The translations under genes and the position numbers were made by a program. Of a stretch of DNA of 64,000 nucleotides, positions 9,240-20,797 are shown piece after piece. A model generated the notes under the pieces. It ran no database searches and had not been told where the DNA came from. It saw nothing but the letters and a program-made list of their open reading frames with translations. The first letter of the stretch is position 1. Every line of letters begins with the position of its first letter. Source of the stretch: Prinsepia uniflora (lineage: Eukaryota; Streptophyta; Magnoliopsida; Rosales; Rosaceae); NCBI GenBank assembly GCA_032719365.1, contig CM064868.1, positions 15,542,463 through 15,606,462 of the forward strand. Reading direction: 5' to 3'.

Positions 9240-10972
9240 CTGGCCATTTTCAGAGAGCAAAGCCAATATTTTGTTTTTCAAGATGTATTTTTGTGTGAAT
9301 TTTGAGCTATATTGTGGGGGCATTTGGATTGATGGTGTATAATATTTGTTGTAATACAATTAATAAATATAAATGATATGAATACATTCTTTTTAGTGTT
9401 TTACATTCATCCTAGAGTGAAAGCGTCCATTCTCCTTATTATTAATGATCGAATTTCAATATATAAGTTTAATATTCGATGCCTGGTCACCAAATAATCG
9501 AGAGAGAAGAGTACATAGTGAAACAGACTCTTACCTTAATTTTTCCATTTCCCCACTACTGTGTTCCGGTCACCAAATATTCTTCTGCTGTGTTCCGGTC
9601 CGTTGCAGCTAACCAATTCGATATCATCCCTTCCACGTGTCCCACTGTCCCCACTACTGCCACAGTGAAGAATATACCAAACTGCACGAGCTACTCTGAA
9701 GAAGTAGAACAGAAGAATCCATGGGGAACTCCACTAACTCAATGAGCCGAAGACAATCCCAAGAGTGGGATCATTAAGCTCACAAAGCAAGCGTGCACTT
9801 ATGCCGGCACTTTGGAGCATGCGAAGGCTCTTGATTGGTGCTGGAAAAAAGAAATGCCTCACAACATCGAGAGGAAGAGGAGGATCTCGAAGAAGATGAT
9901 GAGGAAGGAGTTGAAAAAGGTGAAATCCAAGAGATCGAAGATGATGAAATCGTAGAGGATGCGATGCCTACGATGACTTAACATCAACATTTAGGCAGGA
10001 GGCTGAGGAATGAGGAAGGGAATGGAAGGTAGTGTTACTGGCAGACGCACGTTGGGGCAAGGAGGGTCACTTGACCCTCTCCTTGCCAGAACATCACTTA
10101 TGAAGGTAGGAAGTTGACCCCTTTCCTCCTAGAAGACTTGTTCTGAAGGTGTCCACAACGTGTTCGAAAAAACCCCTCAATAAACCATACGTGGGAGAAA
10201 GATAGAAGACACCATGGGGGGCTCCTTTCCTGCTAATTAATGGAATTTTTCTCGCATCGTGGTGCACCTTGGGGTGATGCGGTGGTATTTTGCCTGATAT
10301 GCACCAGTGTTTGCGGATTGCACAGCGACGCCATGGTGATACAGGCTGCCATAAACAAATATCCTCTATGTTTATTTATTTATGGCAGCCTTTATTTATT
10401 TATAATTCAGCTCAAAATATTCCAAAAAAAATTTCTCTAATATTTTTGAAATTGGACAAAAACAAATTTGACTATAAATTATTTTGCGTGAATTATGTTA
10501 TTGTTGACGTAATTATTTTGAATTTTAAATAATTTAATATACATAAAATTAACGTCTTAACACTTTGAAGCTTACACTTTATCCTATAATATATAGAAGG
10601 TTTCATTTTTATACCATTCATTTCAAAACCATGCGATGATGACATTTTGGTGATGAAAAATCAGACGATGCTGTTTTATGTAACGAAAATCAAACGCAAA
10701 TATTTTAGGTGATGAAAAATCATACGATGACGCTATTTTATTTGTTTAGATGATGAAAAAAAAAGTACCTCCTTTTTTTTAATAATGAAAAAACTATATC
10801 CATATCTTTATAGGATGGGAAACATCATCTTTTACGTTCTTTCTAGCAATTTGTTTGTGTTCATTAATTTTATATTTTGACCTAAGATAGAATTATATTA
10901 TTTTTATATTCAAGAATAAAGAGAACAAAATTATAAAATAATTTGTAAGCAATTAATAATATTTAAAACTTA

Positions 10973-11003
<31 letters not shown>

Positions 11004-11537
11004 CATTTATGAAAAAAAAAATGGGATCATCTACAGTGACACCTGCAATAATCTATAGGCACCGTTTTTTATAATAAAAAAATTATCGTGGACAATTATA
11101 ATTTACAATTTTTTAATAACTATTATCCTTTATAGTTGACCCTCTAAAAAAAACTTGGGTCCGCTGTGACGTACAATGATGGATTTATGAGGAGCGGATT
11201 TGCTAGAAGTGAAGGAAGAGCACCTCGTTGATGGGTTCTGTTTGATCCGAAACTAGACCTAACGAGATGAGACCCGTTAGGGGGTGTTTGGACCCACAAG
11301 GGGTGCTGATTCGAATCCTGTTAAGCCTGCAGAGTCACTTGTAAGGGCACAAAGGTGATTTGAAACAGGACATAAGAACACATGATATACGTGATTTATA
11401 CAGAATAGGCCACGTCCACGGTGGTATTATCATCTCATTATTAATAATAGTGTTTATTACATGATACATTAGGCATTAAGCCATGGGAAGACTGAAGAGT
11501 CGTTTAAAGGAAGAATGAGATGTAGAGATAGGTGAGA
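9240..11537. other. Gene-poor stretch with degenerate ORF fragments and AT-rich DNA
   Basis: About 9480-10000 has short interrupted reading frames (for example 9479-9745) and an acidic/basic low-complexity patch, but no recognised domain. At about 10055-10088 there is an imperfect inverted repeat (GGCAAGGAGGGTCA / TGACCCTCTCCTTGCC). 10400-11000 is AT-rich. 11180-11537 appears to be old element sequence continuing at 13098 after the inserted LTR. I see no complete gene. Confidence 0.4.
10979..11003. repeat. (TA)n microsatellite
   Basis: Uninterrupted TA dinucleotides of about 24 bp in an AT-rich stretch. Confidence 0.9.
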
Positions 11538-13092
11538 TGTAACACCCCGAATGTTCGAAAAAGTAAATAATTACCATTTTGCCCATAAAAAGTCAAATGT
11601 TGACTTTTTGATGAGGACATTTTTTGGAATTTCGAGAAAATATTTATGAAGTCCTAGGCCTTTTGAGTACATAGACATACGGTATGTCGAAAATGAAGCT
11701 TAGATGAGTTTGTTATGAGCTTAGGAGGTACAAGGGAATTTTAGTAATTATAACATTGAGGGTATTTTAGTAATTATAACATTGAGGGTATTGTAGTAAT
11801 TTCATAAGGGCTTAGAATATTCTAAAACTTTCCACAATTTTCTCCATGTTTCCCTCCAAAATATCCCCACGGACTTAAGCAACTATAAATAGAATGCAAT
11901 AGGTGTGAAATGCACTTCAATGGTGCTAGGTTGAAAAAGGTATGAAACAAGGAAATGGCCACCACCGTGGGAGGAAGAGACTAGGGAGAGGCACGAAGGA
12001 AGAGGAGAATGAAAGGATGATAGAAAGAGGAGAAAACTGGTAAGGATGGGATGAAACCGTAGGGATCGTGAAGAACCCATGAGGTCCCCAAGTCGGGTCT
12101 TCACTTTGGAACCAGGGATAGGCTCAACGTGTGCATTAAGCTCTTCAAACAGTCATGCGACCTTCTTGGCCGAGAGATGTCGAGGTTCGAATGGTAAGTT
12201 CTTGTGCCTATTTCTCCCTTTTGATCACATGGATCATTTCTTTAGTTAGTTGAGGTAAATTCCGATCTTTGGAACATAAAAAATGGACGTAAAACGAGTG
12301 AGAAAATATTGGGTTTAATCCCTGGTCAGGAAAACCAAAAATCAGGGAAGTCAGGTGAGGAAGATGATGCTATAGTGCTTGGCGGGTGGGCTCACGGGTA
12401 GTCACTTCTGGTGGTGCGTGAGCGCACGTCAGTTGGAATCTGGAGAAACGTCCAACATGAAAAATAGTCAGTTTGTTGTTCTGATTGTAATGGTCCATGA
12501 ATTGAGTTAATTTGACATCATAGGAAGAACTTATGATTTACAAAGTTTTATGTGTTATTTACTAATTATTGTTAAATTTAGAAAAATAATAGGTTATTAC
12601 TAGAAGATATTTGAGTAAGAAATATTCGGATAAAATTCGATGGAATTGCAGAAATAAGGTTAGAGGCCTTGATTAATATTATTTTATTTATAAGAGGAAT
12701 AAATATTAAGTATTAATTGGTGATATTAAACATTTACTATAGCCATTATAAAATTGCATATTAGTCAATTATAGAAATTTTCTTTGGATAATTGTGGAAT
12801 AGATTAATGGGTGGTTATTTAGAAATATAAATACATATAAGTGTCGGCATTTAATTAAGGTTATAATAAATGAGTATTTGTGGAAGGATTTATAAAAGAA
12901 TGTAATTAGTGAATGCCACCACCTGTCAGGAAGTGAGAAGGATGTGGACGGTAATCCCGTAGGTGGACGTAATTTAGTCTATTGAAAGATTCAAACTGGA
13001 CTAAATTTGGGTAATCTCTTGTTTGACAAAGAAATTGTTAGACGGGAGCAGGACGGTCCAGTTCTCGACAGAAATTGGGACGGCTCCTCTCA
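11538..13092 (+). mobile_element. Solo LTR of a short Tekay-like subfamily (LTR-B), TSD TGAGA
   Basis: Starts TGTAACACCCCG at 11538 and ends GGGACGGCTCCTCTCA at 13092, a variant of the GGGACGGGTCCTGACA end of its relatives. It is flanked by identical 5-bp duplications TGAGA at 11533-11537 and 13093-13097. Length is 1555 bp with no coding domain inside, so it is a solo LTR left by LTR-LTR recombination. It keeps the GC-rich GCGCACG-type block (about 12377-12428) but has neither the GTGAGTGGAC pair nor the hairpin array seen in the longer LTRs. Confidence 0.8.
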
Positions 13093-13097
13093 TGAGA

Positions 13098-13890
13098 GCT
13101 CACTCTACAGAGAGTGAAGAGCTCCCTAAATGAGGGAGGATGACTACCTATTTATAGGAATTGCCTAAGGTTAGGTCTTGTGCCGCATGGTGGGCTTTGT
13201 AAATGGGCCTTGATGGGTCTTCCTTCATGGATCATGGTGATGGTCTTGGGCTTACTTCAAGTGGGCTTGCATACTGTGATGGGCCTTGACAGTGAGCTGG
13301 GCTTGGTTCGAGTGATCTTCTAGGTTTGATCCTGGTCAGTCGATATGGTATCAATATAAGTCCCCTAAGTCATTGACTACGGTGGACTTCTTCGGTCGAG
13401 GACTTACAAACTAGGCTGATACATGTCGACCGATAAGAGGCGTACTCCCCCTAGTCCCTCAAGTCCTTGATGGAAGAAGTGTGCCTCGGTCAGCTGATGT
13501 TGCACCAGTCCGCAGTACTAAATCGGTAGGATGGTTCTTGCATACCAAATGAGGGTGAGAAAATAATGTAAAAGGCACCCAAACAGTCATAATGTTCATG
13601 TTTGTAGATTAGGCCCGCAAGAGCACCTCGTTCGACGCTGTTGGTCGGTCCCAATGTTTCTGCTTGCTGATCGAAGTATTTACATGAAAGGTTACTTTGA
13701 AATTAGCTCTCGATGGGTTGCAATTTCCTTGCTTCCCGATCGAGGCGGTAAGAGCACCTCTCCAGATGTGTCTGATCGGTTGCAATGTTTCTGCTTGCCA
13801 ATCAGAGCATTGACATAAACGGGCACTACGCAATGACTCCTAATCAGTTGCAATGTTCTTGCTTGCCAATTGAGGCACCCTCAATTGGGG
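13098..13890. mobile_element. Degenerate gypsy fragment with a tandem repeat
   Basis: Continues the sequence interrupted at 11537. A minus-strand TATA (CTATAAATAGG near 13148-13158) lies in a GGGCTT/TTGGGC-rich stretch. At about 13640-13880 a unit of roughly 60-70 bp containing TGCAATGTTTCTGCTTGCC recurs four times with drift. No intact ORF. Confidence 0.35.
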
Positions 13891-13929
13891 GATTCACATA
13901 CAAAATGTCTGCCATTAGCATCGACTATT

Positions 13930-14240
13930 CATCTTTTCGAGTTGCTTCATTTAAGTTGTGATAATTGACGCATATTCTGACCTACTTAGTTTTTACTTTG
14001 ATTACCGGGACTATGTTTGATACCCATTATGCGTATTTGGTCATTTGTATGAATATTTTGAGGAGTTTTTGAATCTCCTCTTTGAATTTGAGCTCATTTT
14101 ATATTATCCTTCTCCTTGGCTGGTAAACCGATTTTTATCCTTTTTTGATAGGTAGCCATTGTTCAACGAGTTTCTTGTCAAGTCTTGGCATCTTCATATA
14201 GTGCCAAACAAAGCAGTCTCGAAATTCTTTGAGATGTGTT
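13930..14240 (-). pseudogene. Gypsy reverse transcriptase N-terminal remnant
   Basis: The minus-strand translation gives FRDCFVWHYMKMPRLDKKLV, then a decayed PIK...EEIQKLLK, then IVPVIKVKTK with a stop, then VRICVNYHNLN. This corresponds to the start of a gypsy RT (usual form ...NIVPVIKKNGKLRVCIDFRDLN). Several stops are present, and the domain is lost after the MADIL motif near 13.9 kb. Confidence 0.55.
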
Positions 14241-15934
14241 ATCATTTTGTCTTTCATTATTTATTCTAGCAATTCACTGATGTAGGTCAGTCAGATGTCT
14301 TCCCCAGTTCCCAAGTTGATCTCTTCCAAAGGATCCTAGGTTTTAGCTGAGGGTTTTATCCACTTCCAAGGACTAAAATGTTATAACTTCTGGCGGAATA
14401 TCATCCTCTTTGATTTCTTCTCCGGTGTCACGAATAAACTTTACCATGTGGATGGCTGAACTTTTCTCCTCTTATACCTTGGCAGACTCGAGCTGACCTT
14501 CACTAAAAGATGTATCATGGGATGCGGCATAAACGTTCCTTTGCTCATTCCAGTACACTAGCAATATTTCCTTTATAGACTGGATTGCTTCTTCTCGATC
14601 CATTTCCCTACTAGGTTTGCTATCCATTATGAGATTCCCACCCTGGGGAAGGCATATCCCACACTTCTTGGGCTAGGAACCCTTGCTTAGACCATTTGTG
14701 GGCCGTCACCTTGTTAGGCCTGCTGTTCTCATCTTTTCCGGTGAATTTGGTGTAACCCATCTCGGGGTCGTAGAAGCTAGCTTCAGCCACCGTAGGGTTG
14801 GCCACGAATGGCCTTGCATCTATCTGAGTGATCTCCGAAGACCCCTAGATGAGTCGTAATGAAAATAAGTTGTAGATGTTCCATCATTCCCTTAGTTAGG
14901 AGAGTAAACAATAACTTTTCTTGGCAATAAATCGCTTTCTAGACGACATCATGGTCTTCATCCGTCAGGATTTTGATGGTTACTCGAGAAGGCTCATAAA
15001 TGAAAACATGACCAATCATCTAGTTGACTTGGTAATATATTGGTGATCTGTGTTCTGGTAAGACTACTACTACATCTACCACAACTCGGGGTTTTTGTTT
15101 CTCGTCCAATAAGGCAGCCAATTCTATGACTTCCAGCATGTCTTTTTTTTTTCAAATTTTTTTACCTCCACTTGGGTCATTCCTTGACCATAGCTATGCT
15201 AGTCATCATCTTCAGGTGACTTTTTAATTGTACCCTCCGTATTCTCAATTTTCTTGTTCTCCAAGTCTTCTTGGGAAAAGTTTCCAAATACGAGCTTTCT
15301 CCTAACTGTAGAAGAAATTTCTGAGATAGTGCTAGGGTGTGTGGCACCTTTTCAATCTTTATCCTCCTCTCTGTTTATCTTGGGAGGACTAGTTAGATCA
15401 ATTTTGGTTACTGGAAGTGTTGTTGGTTCTTCGGGAGGCGTTGTCCCCAAGTCCTTCTTGGTGTAAAGGTATGCCCCGTACTGTCTCTGGATTCTTCTCT
15501 TCGCAGTTCTTCCTAACTCTTTATATGGCTTCCTATCTTTACCTGCCATATGCAACTTTCTTTCCTAGATCGTAGCCTTGAAAGGTTTGGCCATCTTAGT
15601 TGCATTATCAAGGGGAATTGCCTTTTTATTTTGTGGGTTTTGCTAGTCAATTTGCCCCATAGTCTGCTGACTAGTTGTCCGTTGTTGCTTCCCTATAGCG
15701 TATCTTGATCTCTGAGACATGAAGCCTTTGAGCCTTTTTTTTGGGGACACATTGACCATCTTTCTAGTTAGGTATGTCCGGAGGATCGTCATCCCGACCT
15801 TATTCCAAGCGTTCCGACTTTTCCTTCACAATTGGAGTCGAGGTCTTAGAGACACATTTTGTTTTGCACTTGCTTCATGACACTCTTTTATCTTTGATTG
15901 TGGTAAACACTCATCTAGTTTGGTCATGGTGTGG

Positions 15935-17045
15935 TTATTCTTTTTCTTTTTTTAATTTGGCCCCTCTTTGAGACCATTGTAGATTAACCATGCTGAGTGA
16001 TGGCACCGGGAATGGATTCGTGTCCACCCCTATTGGGACCTTGAGTATTGGTGCCAATGTGATATATCCTTGGTTGATCAACCTCTGGATTATGTCTTTG
16101 AACTGAACACAATTGGTTGTGCCATGGTGTAATAACACGTGCCATTTGCAGAACTGCTTGTACTTGAGCTCCTCAGGTTCGGATACTCTTGCTGGGTCCA
16201 GATTGATTACCTTGGCTCCTACCAACCCATCATAGATTTCTCCAACTTTGGTAAGGTCAAATTAGTAAGAATCAAACATTGGTGTTTTAGAATCAAACAC
16301 TGGTGTTTTATAATCAAACACTGGTGTTTTATAATCAAACACTGGTGTTTTATAATCAAACACTGGTGTTTTATTTGCGAATAGGTTGCCACTTAGTATG
16401 ACTGGCTTCTACTCCCGCGCTAGTTTGACTAGTGACTTAAGGGTCACTAGTCCATTCCCTAGAGTTTGGATCTCGATTGTTACTACTTCTAGCTCATGTT
16501 CCTTTTCCACTGTATTTGATTCTTCTTCGAGTTCGTATTGCTCCAGTTGGTGGAAAGAGATCCTTTTTTTTTCCAAAAAGGTCAAACTTTAGAGTTATGT
16601 TGCTGACATTGTTCTTATTCTAGTAGCCTTTCGAATTTGGTTACTGATATTTCTATCTCTTGGAGATCAGAGAAGGTAGTATCATCAAATTTTTTTTCTG
16701 AGGGAAAACCTCTGAGCTCGTTACGAAATAGCTACCATCTGGGCATTGTTGATGGGAATCCTGCACTTTAATCTTCATTTTTTTGAACCTGAAAATGAAG
16801 TCCTCTGTTGTCTTATGTTCACTCAACCTGAGGGTGACTTCAGCTCAATCCTGTAGAATTCGTCATGTATTTAGCTTCCATTTCTCCCAAGTGTGGATGG
16901 ATACCTCTAGCAACGAAGTGTACCAAGAGAAATCATTTCCAAAGAAGGAAGCAATGAACAACCATAGCTTGTGCTAAGGGTTAGCTTCAACGACCACACA
17001 TTAGGATGAGAGCCTCCCAATATGTTGCAAGGATGATATGATGCC
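15935..17045 (-). pseudogene. Gypsy gag C-terminal half, degenerate
   Basis: Minus-strand frames carry DFIFRFKKMKIK (a retrotransposon gag helix), DLQEIEIS and, at 16225-15935, YKQFCKWHVLLHHGTTNCVQ with GVDTNPFP downstream. The last is the C..C/H-type gag end seen in many plant gypsy elements. It is interrupted by frameshifts and by the 21-bp minisatellite at 16268-16375. Confidence 0.5.
16268..16375. repeat. 21-bp minisatellite, five copies
   Basis: AATCAAACACTGGTGTTTTAT repeated about five times, the first copy with two changes. The 21-bp period keeps the reading frame (seven codons), but the surrounding gag is already broken. Confidence 0.85.
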
Positions 17046-19564
17046 TGATAGGAACCATCCCATAAGGCACCACAAATAGCCTATTCAAGTCCTGCTCCTA
17101 TCTGGCAGATAACCTAATGAACCAAGTTTATCCTCAAGCTTTGTTAGACAAGGGATACATGCAGACTCGTAGTTCATGCCCCCAATCTATAAGTAACATC
17201 GATCCTCGTGCAGCGATCTTTCAGGGATTTAAAAGCCAATGAAAGTGTGTGAGTGGACGAAAAGAAAGGCTTATAAAATGTAATTTGAAAATTCCCTCCA
17301 ATAAGAAACTATGCATGCATCATGATCATAGATAAAATAAAAGTCTCGAAGCACACGTAGTAATATGAAAGTCTAGCAGTAATAATAAACTAAAGCAATT
17401 ATGAAAACTGAATTGGATATCGATACCAACACAATTATACCAACTGACCTAACATCGATGCCTACAAGATGAATCATCATGTCAATGTACACTACCAGTA
17501 GGCTAGCATCACTCGGGAACTACCGAGCCCCAGGCTCGACATTTGAGTGTGGATCGGCTCAGGAACTACGAAGTCTTAGACTCGACGTCCGAGTCACGGA
17601 CCTAGTCTTAGGAATTATGGAGCCCCAGGCTCGACGTTCGAGACAAGTCTCGGGAACTACGGTGCTTTACCTCGATTTCTGAGACTACTCGCGAGTTTCA
17701 GGAATTACGGAGTATTACCTTGACATCCGAGACCATCCAACCAATTGATATCTCGATGAGGGTTATCAAACCACATCACAATCACTATCATCACGATCAT
17801 TACACATCATCACAATCACCTCATATACCAAGAAATCACAAGTCCATATCAACAACGATTCAAGGCTAGAAACCAACACCAAAGTCAAACTTAAGGCCCA
17901 AGCCCAAAACCACAACTCATTGAAGAACCGGGATATAATAAACCAAATTTCCTCGCAAAATATTTTAATATCATTTCCTAAATTATTCATGAAAATTCCC
18001 AAAAATATCCATATAAATCATACATAACCAACCATCAACAACTTTCATAATAAATCATATAACATCATGTAAAAATATACCAAAATCATCATCGAGAAAT
18101 CACATTCAACTCGAGACCATGATTAAAACGGAATCCAAAACCACCTTTTTGGGAAGCCTCGTAATTCTTTAATAAAATATTTATAAATTACCAAAGATCC
18201 GATAAAATTCCCGATTACTCAATTATCATAAAAAAAAAACACATAAAAATACATTTAACATATAAATATGCATGCATAGGGTTTTTAAGAAAACAAAAGT
18301 CCACTCACACATACCTTACACACGATCGAAGTCGACTACATGATTTTTCGTAAAATCCCAAGGACGTAATTTCCTATCATAATTCATATCTTAGGGTCAC
18401 AAACCATCTCAAATAACTCCTATTTGAATCCCATAATTTTTTGGAATTTTTAAAATTATTAAAACGAACCTTAAACCCTTCGGACAACCAAAATTACTTC
18501 GAGAGGATGTCTGATTGCCTCATAAATTGTATCGTTGAATTTGTAATATCGAATACTCAAACTTTCATGTTGCACGCATAACAAGAACAAGCATTACGTG
18601 CCCCCACTCGCCACCCTAAGGGGCTGCGCATGGGAGCCACGCGCCATCTACAGTATGTGCTACAGTGTTTCTTCCTCACTCGACTTCCCTGCAAATCGGG
18701 TCATGTGACCCACGACATGACCCAGTTCTATCTCACTGATTTCTCACTCTATTTCACTTTTATTTCAACAATATCATCTAGTCCCTCTCTTTACTTGTTC
18801 TGTATTCTAAAAAAAATGATTAATGATCGAGGTTTGAAATTCACCCCAGAAGGTGTTCTGTGTCCAACTCCCTCATTTTCAAGTCTAGCTCGATCCCAGA
18901 GCTCCCAGAAGGGCGTTGGGACATTGGATTACAACCCAGCAAACCTCAAACAGAAACTTGAGATTTTGAGATCGTCGACGGAATTTTCGGCTCACGGGTT
19001 TTGGGGATTTCCCAACCTCAAACTACCTTCATAACTCTCATCTCTCCTTCAAGATCTCCTCCGCTTAATCACTCATTCATTTTCATGCTTTCCTCCCTTC
19101 ATCTCCCTCGTTCTTCCTCTCTGTTCATCATCAACCATGGTTTCTCGGCCATGGTCCCCCAAAACCCATATCCAACACTCACCCATGTTTATAAGCAGAG
19201 AGATAAGTTGGTGGAGAGGTCAAAATATTAGGCCTTTCCATAATATAACAAGTGGCAGCCTCCTATTAGTCAAGCAGCAAAATGACCAAAATTCCCTTAG
19301 TGGCAAAATTACCAAATTGCCCCTACATAACTTAGACCAAGAATGTAACTGTCTGATCTCTATTTCTGGAATGCCACCTGTCAACGTACTCGGGAGATTG
19401 AGAGCATCCTAACGACATTCTCAAAATCGCCAAAAATCGTCCCGGTCAAAAAGTCAACATTTGAGTTTGACCAAGAAAAGTCAACCTTTTGACTTTAGGG
19501 ATAAAATGGTTAATTCAATATGGATTTTCTGATTTTATCCTCGTTGAAGGTCCGGGTCCTTACA
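17046..19564 (-). mobile_element. Solo LTR (LTR-C), minus orientation, TSD ATGCC/ATTCC
   Basis: Sense start TGTAAGGACCCGGACC (ends at 19564); the other end, read on plus, is TGATAGGAACCATCCC at 17046. The 5-bp flanks are ATGCC (17041-17045) and ATTCC (19565-19569), one mismatch. Length 2519 bp. Inside: inverted 12-mers GTGTGAGTGGAC (17247-17258) and GTCCACTCACAC (18299-18310), ATGCATGCAT boxes near 17311 and 18270, a hairpin block (about 17500-17720) and the GC-rich block (about 18597-18648). No internal element sequence adjoins it. Confidence 0.75.
17500..17720. repeat. Hairpin array in LTR-C
   Basis: Four degenerate units of the form GGAACTACG...GAGCCCCAGGCTCGACG. GAGC-CCCAG-GCTC hairpins occur at 17525-17537 and 17620-17632, with weaker versions between and after. 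The block occupies the same place as the arrays of the other long LTRs. Confidence 0.55.
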
Positions 19565-20010
19565 ATTCCATCCTCATTAAAGAGAGTAAATGTTGGAGGC
19601 TTGAAATTCCTTAGAAAAAGGTTGTTTTAGTCTATATAAGCCTGGTAAGGCTTTCTATAAGTTAGGACATTAAATCTCCAAGGAGGTGTTGATTGACCAA
19701 TTATCAGATGCCTTAGTTCGTCCATTTCGTTCATGAGGGCCTAATGCTCTGTCGTGCAGGATGGTTTTATATCAAGGAGAAACTCTTCATTTGATCCTAC
19801 TTCATTGGGATCATATTTTCTCTAGTTGTTTAGTATGCTTTTTCTTTTTGATGAGATTGTGGGTTTGATTTCTCTCCAGCCATTATGTGGTTAATTCCTA
19901 GAAAGCAACCTATAATCAAAGATTGAAAACTCCTGGAAAACTCTACTTGTTTTGGGGATCTCAAAACCCGATCCTCCCGAGAAAGATGACATTGAAAATA
20001 GGGGTTCCAA
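19565..20010 (-). pseudogene. Gypsy gag fragment between two insertions
   Basis: The minus frame reads LTYRKPYQAY, then ...FKPPTFTLFNEDG, resembling the gag N-terminal core (YxKPY...F+xPxFxxFDGxG) of plant gypsy elements. It has stops and is only the piece left between LTR-C and the full-length element. Confidence 0.45.
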
Positions 20011-20459
20011 TGTCAGGACCCGTCCCAAATATGGCCTCGATACCCGGGACGAACCCTGCTCCCGTCTGACAATCACACTTACAGTATCAAACAAAACAAA
20101 TAACCGTCAAACAACTATAAGCATAACTATCAGACGAAGGAGTAGAATATACACAACAGTTAGTCAGAGCATAGTTCTACAAAATGGGCACAAAAGTACT
20201 ACAATGCTAGTCTCGCAACGGAAGAACGTCGGAAGCTCTATGCCTCGATATCTGCCTCAACGTTCACCCCAGCGCTATCACCACGACCTGGAGGGAAAAT
20301 TTAAAACCAAAAGATGTGAGTGGACTAAAATAACCAAAAGTTTTTAAATCAATTTATCACGAATTCAAGGTTCAGGAAAGAAAATAAGAATCAGTGTTCC
20401 CTCCATTTTTAAAACAGGCATGCCCAACGAAGTACTAGAAAATCATAATATGAAACATC

Positions 20460-20572
20460 ATAAGAAACAGAAACACTATAAAATATCATAAGAAACAGAA
20501 ACACTATAAAATATCATAAGAAACAGATACACTGTAAAATACCATAAGAAACAGAAACACTATAAAACGGTT
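20460..20572. repeat. 28-bp tandem repeat, four copies (three in the sister LTR)
   Basis: Units contain ATAAGAAACAGAAACACT followed by a TAAAATAT-type spacer. The sister LTR (about 28004-28082) has three copies, and this accounts for the whole 28-bp length difference between the LTRs. Confidence 0.85.
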
Positions 20573-20622
20573 ATAGCAATGCATCAACTCATCATTTCCG
20601 ATCAAACCTGATGGACCTATCC

Positions 20623-20797
20623 GAGTCTTTAAACTCAACCAGGCCTGATATGAAATCCGAGTCTTTAAACTCCCGAGTCTTTAAACTCAAAGGCCTATGG
20701 GGGTAATATCATAAATGTCCGAGTCTTTAAACTCCCGAGTCTTTAAACTCAATCCAGGCCCGTCCCCCCGTCAATATCAATCCGGGTCTTTAAACCC
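20623..20797. repeat. Hairpin array, GAGT/ACTC and GGGT/ACCC stems
   Basis: Repeated GAGTCTTTAAACTC (first copy 20623-20636) ending with the compensated variant GGGTCTTTAAACCC at 20784-20797. The sister LTR has the same array at 28138-28312. Confidence 0.75.

Noticed and set aside
20623..20797. Regularly repeated short motifs that could be mistaken for a CRISPR array
   Set aside because: Units are 14-nt hairpins with irregular, related spacers inside a plant LTR, with no cas genes; the genome is eukaryotic.
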